This document shows, one piece after another, positions 26,389-35,257 of a DNA stretch of 56,766 bases. A program made the translations under genes and the position numbers. How positions within the stretch are numbered: position 1 is the first letter of the stretch; each line of letters starts with the position of its first letter. Under the pieces are notes generated by a model that worked only from the letters and a program-made list of their open reading frames with translations, was not told where the DNA came from and did no database searches. The stretch is from the NCBI RefSeq assembly GCF_023634845.1, contig NZ_JAMLJL010000021.1:1-56766 (forward strand). Reading direction: 5' to 3'. The stretch is from Flavobacterium amniphilum. GTDB lineage: Bacteria > Bacteroidota > Bacteroidia > Flavobacteriales > Flavobacteriaceae.

Positions 26389-27561
26389 TTACTTTTTTAC
26401 TGCCGGTTGGTAATCTTTGTTATCAATTATCATTTTCGACAAAATTTCTTTTAAAATTTCAGAAGTACCGCCTCCAATTGGCCCTAAACGGCTATCGCGT
26501 AATAAACGCGCTAACGGATACTCTTCCATATAACCATAACCACCTAACATCTGTAAACAGTCATAAATTACCTGATCAGCAACTTTAGTTGATTTCAATT
26601 TAGCCATTGTAGCTTCTTTCACCACATACTCACCACCGTTCAATCTTGCGGTAGCGACATAATTAAACAATTTACAGTGTTCAACTTCTGTCGCATGTTC
26701 AACCATAGTATGGCGCAAAGCCTGGAATGTATTAATCTTGCTTCCGAAAGCTTCACGTTGTGACATATATTCAAGCGTATAATCAATTGCATATTCAGCT
26801 CTTGCATGCGCATTAATAGCCATAATCAAACGTTCCAAAGCAAAATGTTGCATGATATAAGGAAAACCTTTTCCTTCTTCTCCCATCAAGTTTTCAACCG
26901 GTATCTCTACATTATCAAATGCTATTTCAGCCGTATCTGATGCTCTCCAACCCAACTTATCAAGTTTAGTAGCCGATATACCGCTTAATTTGGCATCAAC
27001 TAAGAACATACTGATTCCTTTATTCCCGATATCCGGAGTGGTTTTAGCTGCAACTACATAGTAATCGGCATAAACTCCGTTGGTAATAAAAGTTTTAGAA
27101 CCATTAATTACATATTTATCACCTTTCTTTACTGCCGTTGTGCGCATTCCTGCGACATCACTTCCTCCAAAAGGCTCAGTAATACACAAAGCACCAATTT
27201 TCTCTCCTGCAATACTGGGTGCTAAATATTCTTGTTTAATACGCTCATCACCTTCGGCATTTAAATGCGTCATTGCCAGATAACCATGCGCCCACATTGC
27301 GGCAGCAAATCCTGACGATTTAATTTTCTGAAGTTCTTCCAGAAAAACAACCGTGTAAAACAAATCCAGATTTGAACCTCCATAGGCTTCAGGATATATC
27401 AGGCCAAAGAAGCCCATTTCACCAAATTTCTTCCAGATAAAACGTTCTATACTTCCTGTTTTTTCCCACTTTTCGATATGCGGAACAACTTCTTTATGTA
27501 AAAAATCGCGAAAACTCTCTCTAAACAATTGATGGTCTTCGGTAAAATAAATTGAATTCAT
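26389..27561 (-). CDS. Acyl-CoA dehydrogenase
   Basis: The 390-residue flavoenzyme has the three family domains. GALCITEPFGGSDVAGM is the FAD/substrate signature and QMLGGYGYMEEYPLARLLRDSR with GGGTSEI is the C-terminal signature. It oxidises acyl-CoA to enoyl-CoA in fatty-acid or branched-chain amino-acid breakdown; chain specificity cannot be fixed. It starts 28 bp after the ComEA-like gene and may also have an internal promoter (27602-27609). Confidence 0.93.
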   Translation of the reverse strand: MNSIYFTEDHQLFRESFRDFLHKEVVPHIEKWEKTGSIERFIWKKFGEMGFFGLIYPEAYGGSNLDLFYTVVFLEELQKIKSSGFAAAMWAHGYLAMTHLNAEGDERIKQEYLAPSIAGEKIGALCITEPFGGSDVAGMRTTAVKKGDKYVINGSKTFITNGVYADYYVVAAKTTPDIGNKGISMFLVDAKLSGISATKLDKLGWRASDTAEIAFDNVEIPVENLMGEEGKGFPYIMQHFALERLIMAINAHARAEYAIDYTLEYMSQREAFGSKINTFQALRHTMVEHATEVEHCKLFNYVATARLNGGEYVVKEATMAKLKSTKVADQVIYDCLQMLGGYGYMEEYPLARLLRDSRLGPIGGGTSEILKEILSKMIIDNKDYQPAVKK

Positions 27562-27589
27562 GGTTTTTTCCTATTCTAAGTACGTTGTA

Positions 27590-28468
27590 TTATTTAAAGT
27601 CCAAATATAACGCAATAATTTTGACTTTTTCAATTGGAAAGCCTTTAATTTTTGTCAATTCTTCAATCGATTTAATTCCGTTATTCATACTGCGATAGGT
27701 CACAATTTCTTTGGCCAAAGCATACCTGAAATATGGAAACTTGCTTAAATTTTTAACCGACTCATTATTAATATCAATTTTTACAATATCAGGAACTGTC
27801 ACAATCTTAAAATGTTTATTAAGTTCTGAAACAACTTCCGGCGACAATCCCCAGACATCTTCCAACTGGTCCATACTTACAAATCCGCCTAAAGTTTCTT
27901 TCTGCTTCAGTATCCGATCAGAAATTGCGTCACCGATACCGTAAATAGCCATCAATTCTTCTTTTGTTGCCTGATTAATATCTATTACGGTTATTTTCTT
28001 TTCTTTCTTTTCAAAAATTTGATATTCATTTTTTTGATAGTTAAAATTCTTTCTGTTTTTCACCCAGTCCGGAAATTTAAAATAAGGCGAAACAACTGCA
28101 AGTAAAGAATCAGACACTTTGGTCACGGCCTGGAACTCTTCTGCAGAATTAACATACTTGCCTGTTTCCCTGAAAGCAAGCAATCTGTCAATTTCAGCAA
28201 CACTCATCCCTAATTTATTACCTTTATAATCGGTTATAAAATTTGGATTAAAGGAATAGATCTTTTTTACCGGTTTTGCCGATACCTTCTTTAAGGAATC
28301 TACTTCGGTTTGCATTGAAAGCCATTCTTCCTCTTGAACAGTAACAACTTTTTCAGACGAAAAATCAACAAAACAATACACTAACTGAAAAGCAATAATC
28401 AAACCGGCCAGAATAACCAGACCGATTCGTTGCTCTCTGTTAAAACGGAGATATGTATTGAAATTCAT
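27590..28468 (-). CDS. ComEA-like helix-hairpin-helix membrane protein
   Basis: The 292-residue protein has a short cytoplasmic start, one membrane helix (about 15-35), and three helix-hairpin-helix-like units: about 75-135, 155-215 (DINQATKEELMAIYGIGDAI) and 225-292 (DINNESVKNL). ComEA proteins bind DNA outside the inner membrane during natural uptake; Bacteroidota members are poorly studied. It is 3 bp after the PspC-like gene and probably co-transcribed. Confidence 0.85.
   Translation of the reverse strand: MNFNTYLRFNREQRIGLVILAGLIIAFQLVYCFVDFSSEKVVTVQEEEWLSMQTEVDSLKKVSAKPVKKIYSFNPNFITDYKGNKLGMSVAEIDRLLAFRETGKYVNSAEEFQAVTKVSDSLLAVVSPYFKFPDWVKNRKNFNYQKNEYQIFEKKEKKITVIDINQATKEELMAIYGIGDAISDRILKQKETLGGFVSMDQLEDVWGLSPEVVSELNKHFKIVTVPDIVKIDINNESVKNLSKFPYFRYALAKEIVTYRSMNNGIKSIEELTKIKGFPIEKVKIIALYLDFK
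27602..27633 (-). promoter_or_regulatory. Possible promoter of the acyl-CoA dehydrogenase
   Basis: TATATTTG (27602-27609) with TTG 21 nt upstream (27631-27633), both on the minus strand and inside the 3' end of the ComEA-like gene. Confidence 0.4.
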
Positions 28469-28471
28469 TTA

Positions 28472-28699
28472 TTATAGGTCGAAAACAGACGATCTTTTGG
28501 CACGGACCAAATCTTTCAGTTTAATAATAAAACCAATCGTCAGATACACTCCAAACCACAATCCTGCAGTCACAAAAGATATATATATAAAGAAAAGGCG
28601 AACATTATTCGTTCTCATTCCTAACTTTTCAGCTAAACGTGAGGCAATGTGAAAACCCTGTTCTTCGAAGTAATATTTTAATTTTAGAACAAAAGACAT
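28472..28699 (-). CDS. PspC-like small membrane protein
   Basis: The 75-residue protein resembles the PspC domain: a short helical start with SRLAEKLGMRTNNVRLFFIYIS, then a membrane segment (about 35-58). PspC proteins take part in envelope stress responses in other bacteria, but no pspA or pspB is nearby. It overlaps no gene and precedes the ComEA-like gene by 3 bp. Confidence 0.75.
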   Translation of the reverse strand: MSFVLKLKYYFEEQGFHIASRLAEKLGMRTNNVRLFFIYISFVTAGLWFGVYLTIGFIIKLKDLVRAKRSSVFDL

Positions 28700-28739
28700 A
28701 TTTTTTATTGTTTAGTGATGTGTAAAGCTACACTATTTT

Positions 28740-30008
28740 TTAATTTTTTAAAAGTTCAATTCCAACAGCGCATTCCAAACACCTGTTTTTATCACAGTAA
28801 ACATTTTTGAGCTGTAATAAAGACTGTGTCTCAAAAGCATTAACCGCTTCAATTCCGAATTCTTTAAACTTATTGATAATAGAATTACTCTCTGGCGCTA
28901 TCTTTTGCAAAATATTGATATGCTCTTCGGAAATATCTTTCCCCAAAAACAAATCATAGGCAAATTTGAACGGGATCACTGTATTTATAATAAGTAAATC
29001 AACGAAAGATTTCGAAAGTGTTTTGTCTTTCAACTTGGAAGACTTCTCAAAATTATAATGCAGTTCCCAATAACTTGACACAGAAACATCAAACAAAGCA
29101 TAAAACTCAGGTAACGTTTTAATTGTAATAATCTTTGAAAAGAGATTACGGTGACGGTGATACAACATAGCCAACTGTCCCAAACGTATTGTTGGAAAAT
29201 TATCCGGACGTAATCGGAAGAATTCAATCGGAGGATGGACATTTTTCTCTAATTGATATTTAATAGACAAATAATCATGTAAATCTTTCAGCTCCTTCAC
29301 ATAATTATCCTGCGATTCTGAAGTAAGAAATCCGGCCTGACCAAAGAAAAGAGCCTCCAAATACTGCACGTCAAACGATTCTTTCCTAATCACCGAAAAG
29401 GGAATTGAGCAGGCAATTCTATAAAATGGCTCACCATTCACATTTAACCCAAAATTTTTAGCCAATAAACAAAAAAAAGTAGCTTCCCAATCATTGTTAC
29501 TTTCCTTCAACAAGGCATTTATGGGCTCAACTTTACGTTCAAGACGTTCAAAGAACAAACGTTCATTCCAATTTTGCATCAAAAACTGTGGAATCGTTTT
29601 AATTTCGTTTTCACAATTGACCCATGATTTCCGGGCTTGCAATTTTTGATAATCGCGGATTAAATCAGGAGAAACAAAATGACAAATTTCCAAAACAGGT
29701 ATTTCAGAATTATCTTTTCTAAAGACACCTGCATCATGTTTCCACACAACATGCAAGATGACATTATCATAATGCTGATCTCGTTCATGGTGATGCAAAT
29801 ACCAGTCGGAAGACTTGAGATGAATTTCAACATTCCCGGCCCATTTCTGGTCATCTAAAATTATTCTTGCGTTAAAAAAGTCGGGACCAGACTGCCGGAG
29901 TGAATTCCCGGTATCTAAAATTTGAAGTAATTCTCCCTGAACAGTTCTCAGTCCGGAGAAGGCAAATTTCTTGTATTGCCATACGTAGTGCAAAAAATCT
30001 TCTTTCAT
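28740..30008 (-). CDS. DUF2851 family protein
   Basis: The 422-residue cytoplasmic protein matches the DUF2851 pattern: MKEDFLHYVWQYKKF at the start, SGPDFFNARI, WAGNVEIHLKSSDW and HHHERDQHYDNVILHVVW. The His/Asp-rich block resembles nuclease-like active sites, but the function is not established. A four-Cys stretch, YCDKNRCLEC, lies near the C-terminus. A promoter lies at 30048-30078. Confidence 0.88.
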   Translation of the reverse strand: MKEDFLHYVWQYKKFAFSGLRTVQGELLQILDTGNSLRQSGPDFFNARIILDDQKWAGNVEIHLKSSDWYLHHHERDQHYDNVILHVVWKHDAGVFRKDNSEIPVLEICHFVSPDLIRDYQKLQARKSWVNCENEIKTIPQFLMQNWNERLFFERLERKVEPINALLKESNNDWEATFFCLLAKNFGLNVNGEPFYRIACSIPFSVIRKESFDVQYLEALFFGQAGFLTSESQDNYVKELKDLHDYLSIKYQLEKNVHPPIEFFRLRPDNFPTIRLGQLAMLYHRHRNLFSKIITIKTLPEFYALFDVSVSSYWELHYNFEKSSKLKDKTLSKSFVDLLIINTVIPFKFAYDLFLGKDISEEHINILQKIAPESNSIINKFKEFGIEAVNAFETQSLLQLKNVYCDKNRCLECAVGIELLKN

Positions 30009-30047
30009 AATGTGGCGTATAAAAAACTAAATGGCTTATAATCAAAT

Positions 30048-30078
30048 CAAAAATAGGTCAAAAAAGAAAAACCTCCAA
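30048..30078 (-). promoter_or_regulatory. Promoter of the DUF2851 gene
   Basis: On the minus strand TTG (30078-30076), a 20-nt spacer and TATTTTTG (30055-30048). The -33 box falls within the terminator of the preceding gene. Confidence 0.55.
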
Positions 30079-30098
30079 ACTTTTTACAGTCTGGAGGT
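30061..30098 (-). terminator. Terminator after the CBS-like gene
   Basis: A 10-bp stem with one mismatch (30071-30080 with 30089-30098) and an 8-nt loop is followed by a T-rich tail on the minus strand, 22 bp after the stop at 30121. Confidence 0.75.
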
Positions 30099-30120
30099 CT
30101 TTATAATGTATTCAAAGCGC

Positions 30121-31482
30121 TTACTTAATCGAATTGATAATATCATGTTTTGTTATGATATGATACTTATTATTGCCTAAATCAACTAAAACCGCTTGAT
30201 TGTCTTTATTGATCAGTTTAGAAACTTCTTCTACAGAAGTCCCTAATTTCACAATCGGAAAAGGCGCTCCCATTACCTCACGGATTGGTCTTTCTGCAGT
30301 GTTTTTATCATCAATATAACTTTGGAACAAATCTGATTCATCAACAGAACCTACAAATCCGTTTATGTCAACAACTGGTATTTGGGAAATTTTATATTTA
30401 CGCATACGCTCAATTGCATGTGAAACCAATTCTTCAGTGCGCACAGTAATTAAAGGCTTATCAATATGCTCTTTGATTAAATCTTCTGCTTTTGTGATAT
30501 CCTCATCCAGGAAACCTCTTTCACGCATCCAATCATCATTGAACATTTTTCCAACATAACGGCTTCCTGAATCATGGAATAAAACCACTACCACATCATC
30601 TTTCGTAAAATGCTCTTTCAGCTGGATTAAGCCTTTCACGGCAGCACCGGCAGAATTACCAACAAAAATACCTTCTTCCAAAGCTATTTTACGGGTATAA
30701 ACAGCAGCATCCTTATCAGTAACTTTTGTAAATCCGTCGATTAATGAAAAATCAACATTTTTAGGTAAAATATCTTCTCCGATACCCTCTGTTATATAAG
30801 TATAAATTTCGTTCTCGTCAAAAATCCCTGTTTCATGGTATTTTTTGAAAACCGAACCGTAAGTATCAATTCCCCAGATTTTAATATTTGGATTTTTCTC
30901 TTTTAAATATTTAGCCACACCCGAAATTGTACCTCCGGTTCCTACACCAACCACAAAGTGTGTGATTTTACCTTCTGTCTGTTCCCAGATTTCGGGGCCG
31001 GTTTGCTCATAATGGGCAACTGCATTACTTGGATTATCATATTGGTTTACGTACCAGGAATTAGGTGTTTCTTCAGCCAGTCTTTTTGAAACTGAATAAT
31101 ATGAACGCGGATCAGTTGGTTCCACATCAGTAGGACAAACCACAACTTTAGCTCCAACTGCACGAAGGATATCACATTTTTCTTTTGATTGTTTATCAGA
31201 GATTACACAAATCAGCTTATAGCCTTTAACGATTGCTCCTAAAGCTAATCCCATTCCTGTATTTCCCGATGTTCCTTCAATAATGGTTCCTCCCGGTTTT
31301 AAACGTCCGTCTGCTTCTGCATCTTCAATCATTTTTACAGCCATACGGTCTTTTACCGAATTTCCGGGATTGAACGTTTCCACTTTTGCCAAAACAAGTG
31401 CATCCACTTCAGCCGTGACTTTGTTTAATTGTACCAATGGTGTATTCCCAATGGTTTCCAATATGTTTTTTGCGTATTGCAT
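30121..31482 (-). CDS. Cystathionine beta-synthase-like PLP enzyme with C-terminal CBS pair
   Basis: The 453-residue protein has a fold-type II PLP domain (1 to about 320) with Lys44 in NPGNSVKDR as Schiff-base lysine, EGTSGNTGMGLA and GVGTGGTISG. A tandem CBS pair (about 335-453) usually binds adenosyl compounds. This architecture fits cystathionine beta-synthase; cysteine synthase activity is the alternative. It lacks the N-terminal haem segment of animal enzymes. The ATG at 31482 is the start: the longer frame to 31641 reads through a dispersed repeat and a promoter, and is spurious. Confidence 0.9.
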   Translation of the reverse strand: MQYAKNILETIGNTPLVQLNKVTAEVDALVLAKVETFNPGNSVKDRMAVKMIEDAEADGRLKPGGTIIEGTSGNTGMGLALGAIVKGYKLICVISDKQSKEKCDILRAVGAKVVVCPTDVEPTDPRSYYSVSKRLAEETPNSWYVNQYDNPSNAVAHYEQTGPEIWEQTEGKITHFVVGVGTGGTISGVAKYLKEKNPNIKIWGIDTYGSVFKKYHETGIFDENEIYTYITEGIGEDILPKNVDFSLIDGFTKVTDKDAAVYTRKIALEEGIFVGNSAGAAVKGLIQLKEHFTKDDVVVVLFHDSGSRYVGKMFNDDWMRERGFLDEDITKAEDLIKEHIDKPLITVRTEELVSHAIERMRKYKISQIPVVDINGFVGSVDESDLFQSYIDDKNTAERPIREVMGAPFPIVKLGTSVEEVSKLINKDNQAVLVDLGNNKYHIITKHDIINSIK

Positions 31483-31503
31483 TTTAATTGTTTTTTGTTG
31501 GTA

Positions 31504-31511
31504 CAAAGGTA
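31504..31511 (-). promoter_or_regulatory. CBS-like gene promoter -7 element
   Basis: TACCTTTG on the minus strand, ending 21 nt before the ATG at 31482. The -33 position is AT-rich without a clear TTG. Confidence 0.55.
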
Positions 31512-31547
31512 GAAAATAGAAATTGAATTTTGAAATTAAGGTTAACT

Positions 31548-31644
31548 TGCGTGAGGGATCAGAGCGGCATCCTTTTAATCCGGGTTTGCTGGGCAAACCC
31601 GGATTAAAAGATACAGCGTAGAGCCCGACCCTTGTGGTCACGCC
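31548..31644 (+). repeat. Dispersed hairpin repeat, copy 1
   Basis: The element starts GCGTGAGGGATC and ends with TCACGCC, so its ends can pair. A conserved core (AGCGGCATCCTTTTA ... TAAAAGATACAGCG ... GAGCCCGACCC) surrounds a perfect 12-bp inverted repeat (AATCCGGGTTTG and its complement, 5-nt loop) and a small GACC/GGTC hairpin. The same core with different arms recurs at 41121-41226. Orientation is given relative to this core. Confidence 0.85.
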
Positions 31645-31663
31645 AAAAAAATAATGATATGAT

Positions 31664-33580
31664 TTATTGGAAGAAATTCCAAACCAATCCGAAACGGATC
31701 ACAAAATCTTTATACGGGTAATTAGGTGCCGAATAGAATTTATTCCCGGTAAAGCTTGAATTAAGATGCTCCGCTTTCAAAAAAATACGGGTTTGACGCA
31801 CACGGGCATTCACAAAGAAATCAATTAAAGGAAAATCTCCAATCTTCTCAGTATCCTGAACATAAAATTCGGAAATCAAAGGATTGTAAGCATTCGCATT
31901 GTATTTTGAAAAATACTGGAATGTAAATCCTGTTTGCAGAAATAAAGCTTTTTTAAATAACTTATCTGTATAATATAACGTGTTTCGTGTAACAAACTTA
32001 GGCACATTTAATATTGCCGCTTCTTGTTCTGTCTGCTGGAATAGAAAGGTATTATCTATGGCAAATTTTCCGAATTTGAATTCTTTTTGTGCTTTTACAG
32101 AAAAATAATTAATTGTTTCACCGTACTGTTTCGGCGTAACAAGGATTTTCTCACCAGTTACATCATCATTACTAAAATACAAATGATCGTTGAGTGTTGT
32201 CAATTGAACCTCCACGGTTAACCATTGTGTTTTAGCACTAACTTTCAGATTATTTATTTTTTCATTTTTAAAGCTATTATACCAGTTATAATTAATGAAA
32301 TCACTTTGATACAATATATAATTCAAATCAGGAACTTTGCTCAAATTTTGATACATTGCAGTAAATGAGTTTTTATCATCAAACTCGTATCGTGCAAACA
32401 ACTCTAATTTGGAGAATGTTTGATTTGAAATTGCTTTAGAAAACAAACCATAACCTTTAATTTTATTTTTGTCATAAAAATATTTGCCCCCAAAAGCATT
32501 CAGGTTATTGTGAATCGAATTGGGAATTACAACCTGATCATCGGATAAAGAGTAACGGTCATAAAAATAATTGTATTGATAGTTCTCGATAAACACATTA
32601 AACTTCCCAATAGTTGAATTTGAAAAAGTAGCACCTAAACGGTTATACATATCATTTGACTTTGTATAGTCACTATAATTTGACGAAACATAGGCATCTC
32701 CAAATTTTTCAGTTTCAGTTGTCATTCTGAAATCGTACGATTTAGTTTCGTAGTTAAACTGGTGATCCAACAAAACTGTATTAGCTAAATCGTTTTTATT
32801 GATTCGGAAGGTGTGATCGACAAAATAGCGTTTAGATTTAAAAATAGACGAAGCATCATCAAAATTAACTTCCAATCTTGAACGCTGTTGGAATTCGGGA
32901 TCACCCGATTCAAAATCGGCTTTATTCTGCAAACCTCCATTTTCATTATTAAGAAAGTCCTGTCCTGCAAAATGCAAGTTGGCAACATATCTTTTACTTG
33001 TTGTGGAATAACTCGTAGTAAAAATAAAATTCCCATTACTTGAAAGAGAATTGATGTATTTCCCCAAAGACCTTAAACCTTTGTAACCAATAGACATATT
33101 AAGGTTTTTAGAAGTATTCAGGGTAATAAAAGCATCAACACTTTGTCCCTGTTCCAATGTTGTTTTAAAATAAAGTTCGGTTAGAGGAGTTGCCACAGAA
33201 TAATATTTCATATCCTCAACAGTATAATAATTAAAGTATTTGGCCTTAAAACCAAAATTAGGTCTTACATCAAAACGGTTCAACCCGAAATCAAGAGTAT
33301 TATAAGTTTGCCCATCATTGTTAAACGGCAATACTCCAAAATTATCTTTTCTGAGGTAATTGAATTTATAATCTGATTTAATCGTCAGTGAAGTATCTAC
33401 AAAAACAGTATCCTTTTCCAGCGAAAAGATTTTATACATATTATGAGCTGCTTTTGGCAGTGTGCTCACTTTCCCACGCAACGATCTCCTGACGGTATCT
33501 TTTTGGATAGGCAATTCATCATCTTGTGCGAAACCACAAAACGACATAAAAAACAGAGAAATAATAAGAAGTTTCTTCAT
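31664..33580 (-). CDS. Putative outer-membrane porin (Porin_10-like)
   Basis: From the ATG at 33580 the protein has 638 residues with a signal peptide (MKKLLIISLFFMSFCGFAQ). The rest is rich in alternating beta strands and aromatic residues and ends in RFGLVWNFFQ, typical of a beta-barrel. It resembles the Bacteroidota putative porin family; the substrate is unknown. The -7 element TATTTTTG is only 5 nt upstream of this ATG, so the mRNA may be leaderless. A longer frame from 33598 would start upstream of the promoter element and is rejected. Confidence 0.85.
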   Translation of the reverse strand: MKKLLIISLFFMSFCGFAQDDELPIQKDTVRRSLRGKVSTLPKAAHNMYKIFSLEKDTVFVDTSLTIKSDYKFNYLRKDNFGVLPFNNDGQTYNTLDFGLNRFDVRPNFGFKAKYFNYYTVEDMKYYSVATPLTELYFKTTLEQGQSVDAFITLNTSKNLNMSIGYKGLRSLGKYINSLSSNGNFIFTTSYSTTSKRYVANLHFAGQDFLNNENGGLQNKADFESGDPEFQQRSRLEVNFDDASSIFKSKRYFVDHTFRINKNDLANTVLLDHQFNYETKSYDFRMTTETEKFGDAYVSSNYSDYTKSNDMYNRLGATFSNSTIGKFNVFIENYQYNYFYDRYSLSDDQVVIPNSIHNNLNAFGGKYFYDKNKIKGYGLFSKAISNQTFSKLELFARYEFDDKNSFTAMYQNLSKVPDLNYILYQSDFINYNWYNSFKNEKINNLKVSAKTQWLTVEVQLTTLNDHLYFSNDDVTGEKILVTPKQYGETINYFSVKAQKEFKFGKFAIDNTFLFQQTEQEAAILNVPKFVTRNTLYYTDKLFKKALFLQTGFTFQYFSKYNANAYNPLISEFYVQDTEKIGDFPLIDFFVNARVRQTRIFLKAEHLNSSFTGNKFYSAPNYPYKDFVIRFGLVWNFFQ

Positions 33581-33585
33581 CAATG

Positions 33586-33593
33586 CAAAAATA
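33586..33593 (-). promoter_or_regulatory. Porin promoter -7 element
   Basis: TATTTTTG on the minus strand, 5 nt from the ATG at 33580. Confidence 0.5.
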
Positions 33594-33620
33594 CACAAAT
33601 GAAGTTAAAATAAAAGCATA

Positions 33621-33647
33621 AAAAAACTCCCGCAAATGCGGGAGTTT
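33621..33647 (-). terminator. Terminator after susD-like gene
   Basis: A GC-rich inverted repeat AAACTCCCGCA/TGCGGGAGTTT (33624-33634 with 33637-33647) is followed by T on the minus strand, 21 bp after the susD-like stop. Confidence 0.85.
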
Positions 33648-33668
33648 CTATTATATATTCTACAAAAA

Positions 33669-35240
33669 TTAGTTTTGTAAGAAGTATGGTGTTGTAGGAC
33701 CATTAGTGAAGATATCATTTAATGTAAGCACCGGAACATTTCCACTGTTAGTAGAGTACTCTCTAGAAGGATAAATCATTCTGAAAGGTCTTGTAGTTCT
33801 AGATGTTACAGGTTGCGGTAAAGGTAATACCGGGTAACCAGTTCTTAAATGATCTAAATAAGGCTCAATACCATGCCAGTTAGCTAAAGCTAAATACTTT
33901 TGAGTCATGATTGCACTGATTTTATCAGTAGAACCAGTCCATCCTAAACCGTTTTTAGTATCGATAGCTGCGATATAAGTTACAGGATTCAATGTAGTGA
34001 AAGAAGTTACTGTACCCCAGTTTCTGCTATAGAAATTGAATGAAGCAGTAATACCAGCATTAAATGAACCTTGAGCAGTACCAGCACCAGTTAAGTAACC
34101 TCTTTGAATAGCCTCAGCTTTCAAGAAGTGAGCTTCAGCAGCTTGCATCAAATATGCATCACGGATTGAAGCATTGTTGTCAGCATCATGAGCATCAGCA
34201 CCAACTCTACCGAAGTAGAAAGAAGCAAATCTTGAAATAGTAGTACTAGGGAATACACCTTGTACATTTCCAACAACTTGACCTCCAACTAATGCGAACA
34301 TTCTAGATCTACGTGGATCAACAAGACCAGTAGTGATATTAGCATCATTCATAGTACCGTTAACTAAACGAGCTACGAAATCTCCAGCAGCCTGAGCTCT
34401 GTTAGCAGATGTAAATGCATCTAAACCATCGTTTAATCCCCAAGTTTCGAAAATTGGGTTTCTCTTAGATACAGAGATGTTAAATCCAGGGTTGTAAGCT
34501 ACATCTTCAGTGATGAAATCAGGATTAGCACTTAATCCAGCAAATCTTGTATTTCTTAAAGTTACTAAAGCAGGATCAGTAGTTTTAGATAAACGTAAAG
34601 CTAATTTAAGCTCAACAGTGTTTAATAACTGATTCCATTTAGCAAGATCTCCGTGGAATACAACATCTTCAGTACCTAAAGCAATAACATCAGGGTTTGA
34701 AGTATTAAGGAATGTTCTTGCTTCATCGATTTCAGCAAATAAAGCAGGGATGATAGTTTTATCATCATCATAAGCAGGAGCAGAAACATCATCTCTGAAT
34801 GCTTGTGAATAAGGAACGTCTCCATATAATGCAGTTACGTAATCCATACCTAATACTTTGAAAATCTTAGCGATACCAAAGTGATATTCATAGTTAGGGA
34901 ATTTTTCTTCCTTATCAAGGATATCCTGAGCATTATCAGTTAATAAGTAAGTTGTATTGAACAACCCATTATAACTGCTACTGTTAAAGTTATAATCGTA
35001 AGCAGGATCATTAGATGTAAATCCAGTGTTTAATCCCCAGATATAAGCCATTCTGTTTCCGAAATCAGATACTGTAGTGTTTTGGTGGTTACCGTAGTTC
35101 ACTAAAACACCAGCCAACATTTGCTTAGGGTTAAGGCTTTCAAAGTCAGGTCTGTTTTGCTGATCCTCATTCACGTCAAGATAATCTTCACATGAAAAAA
35201 GGGTGAATACAGCAAGTGCAGATAAAAATATTTTTTTCAT
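33669..35240 (-). CDS. SusD/RagB-family nutrient-binding lipoprotein
   Basis: The 523-residue protein begins with a lipoprotein signal (lipobox LFSC, Cys17) followed by an acidic EDYLDVNED, a pattern linked to surface export of lipoproteins in Bacteroidota. It belongs to the SusD-like group with helical repeats and forms the lid of the SusC barrel. It follows the SusC gene by 17 bp. No glycoside hydrolase, peptidase or sensor gene is adjacent, so the substrate (glycan, peptide or other) cannot be inferred. Confidence 0.94.
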   Translation of the reverse strand: MKKIFLSALAVFTLFSCEDYLDVNEDQQNRPDFESLNPKQMLAGVLVNYGNHQNTTVSDFGNRMAYIWGLNTGFTSNDPAYDYNFNSSSYNGLFNTTYLLTDNAQDILDKEEKFPNYEYHFGIAKIFKVLGMDYVTALYGDVPYSQAFRDDVSAPAYDDDKTIIPALFAEIDEARTFLNTSNPDVIALGTEDVVFHGDLAKWNQLLNTVELKLALRLSKTTDPALVTLRNTRFAGLSANPDFITEDVAYNPGFNISVSKRNPIFETWGLNDGLDAFTSANRAQAAGDFVARLVNGTMNDANITTGLVDPRRSRMFALVGGQVVGNVQGVFPSTTISRFASFYFGRVGADAHDADNNASIRDAYLMQAAEAHFLKAEAIQRGYLTGAGTAQGSFNAGITASFNFYSRNWGTVTSFTTLNPVTYIAAIDTKNGLGWTGSTDKISAIMTQKYLALANWHGIEPYLDHLRTGYPVLPLPQPVTSRTTRPFRMIYPSREYSTNSGNVPVLTLNDIFTNGPTTPYFLQN

Positions 35241-35257
35241 AGAGTACTAATTAAAAA

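Noticed and set aside
31483..31641. N-terminal extension of the CBS-like protein
   Set aside because: It translates the dispersed repeat and the promoter; the conserved family start is at 31482.
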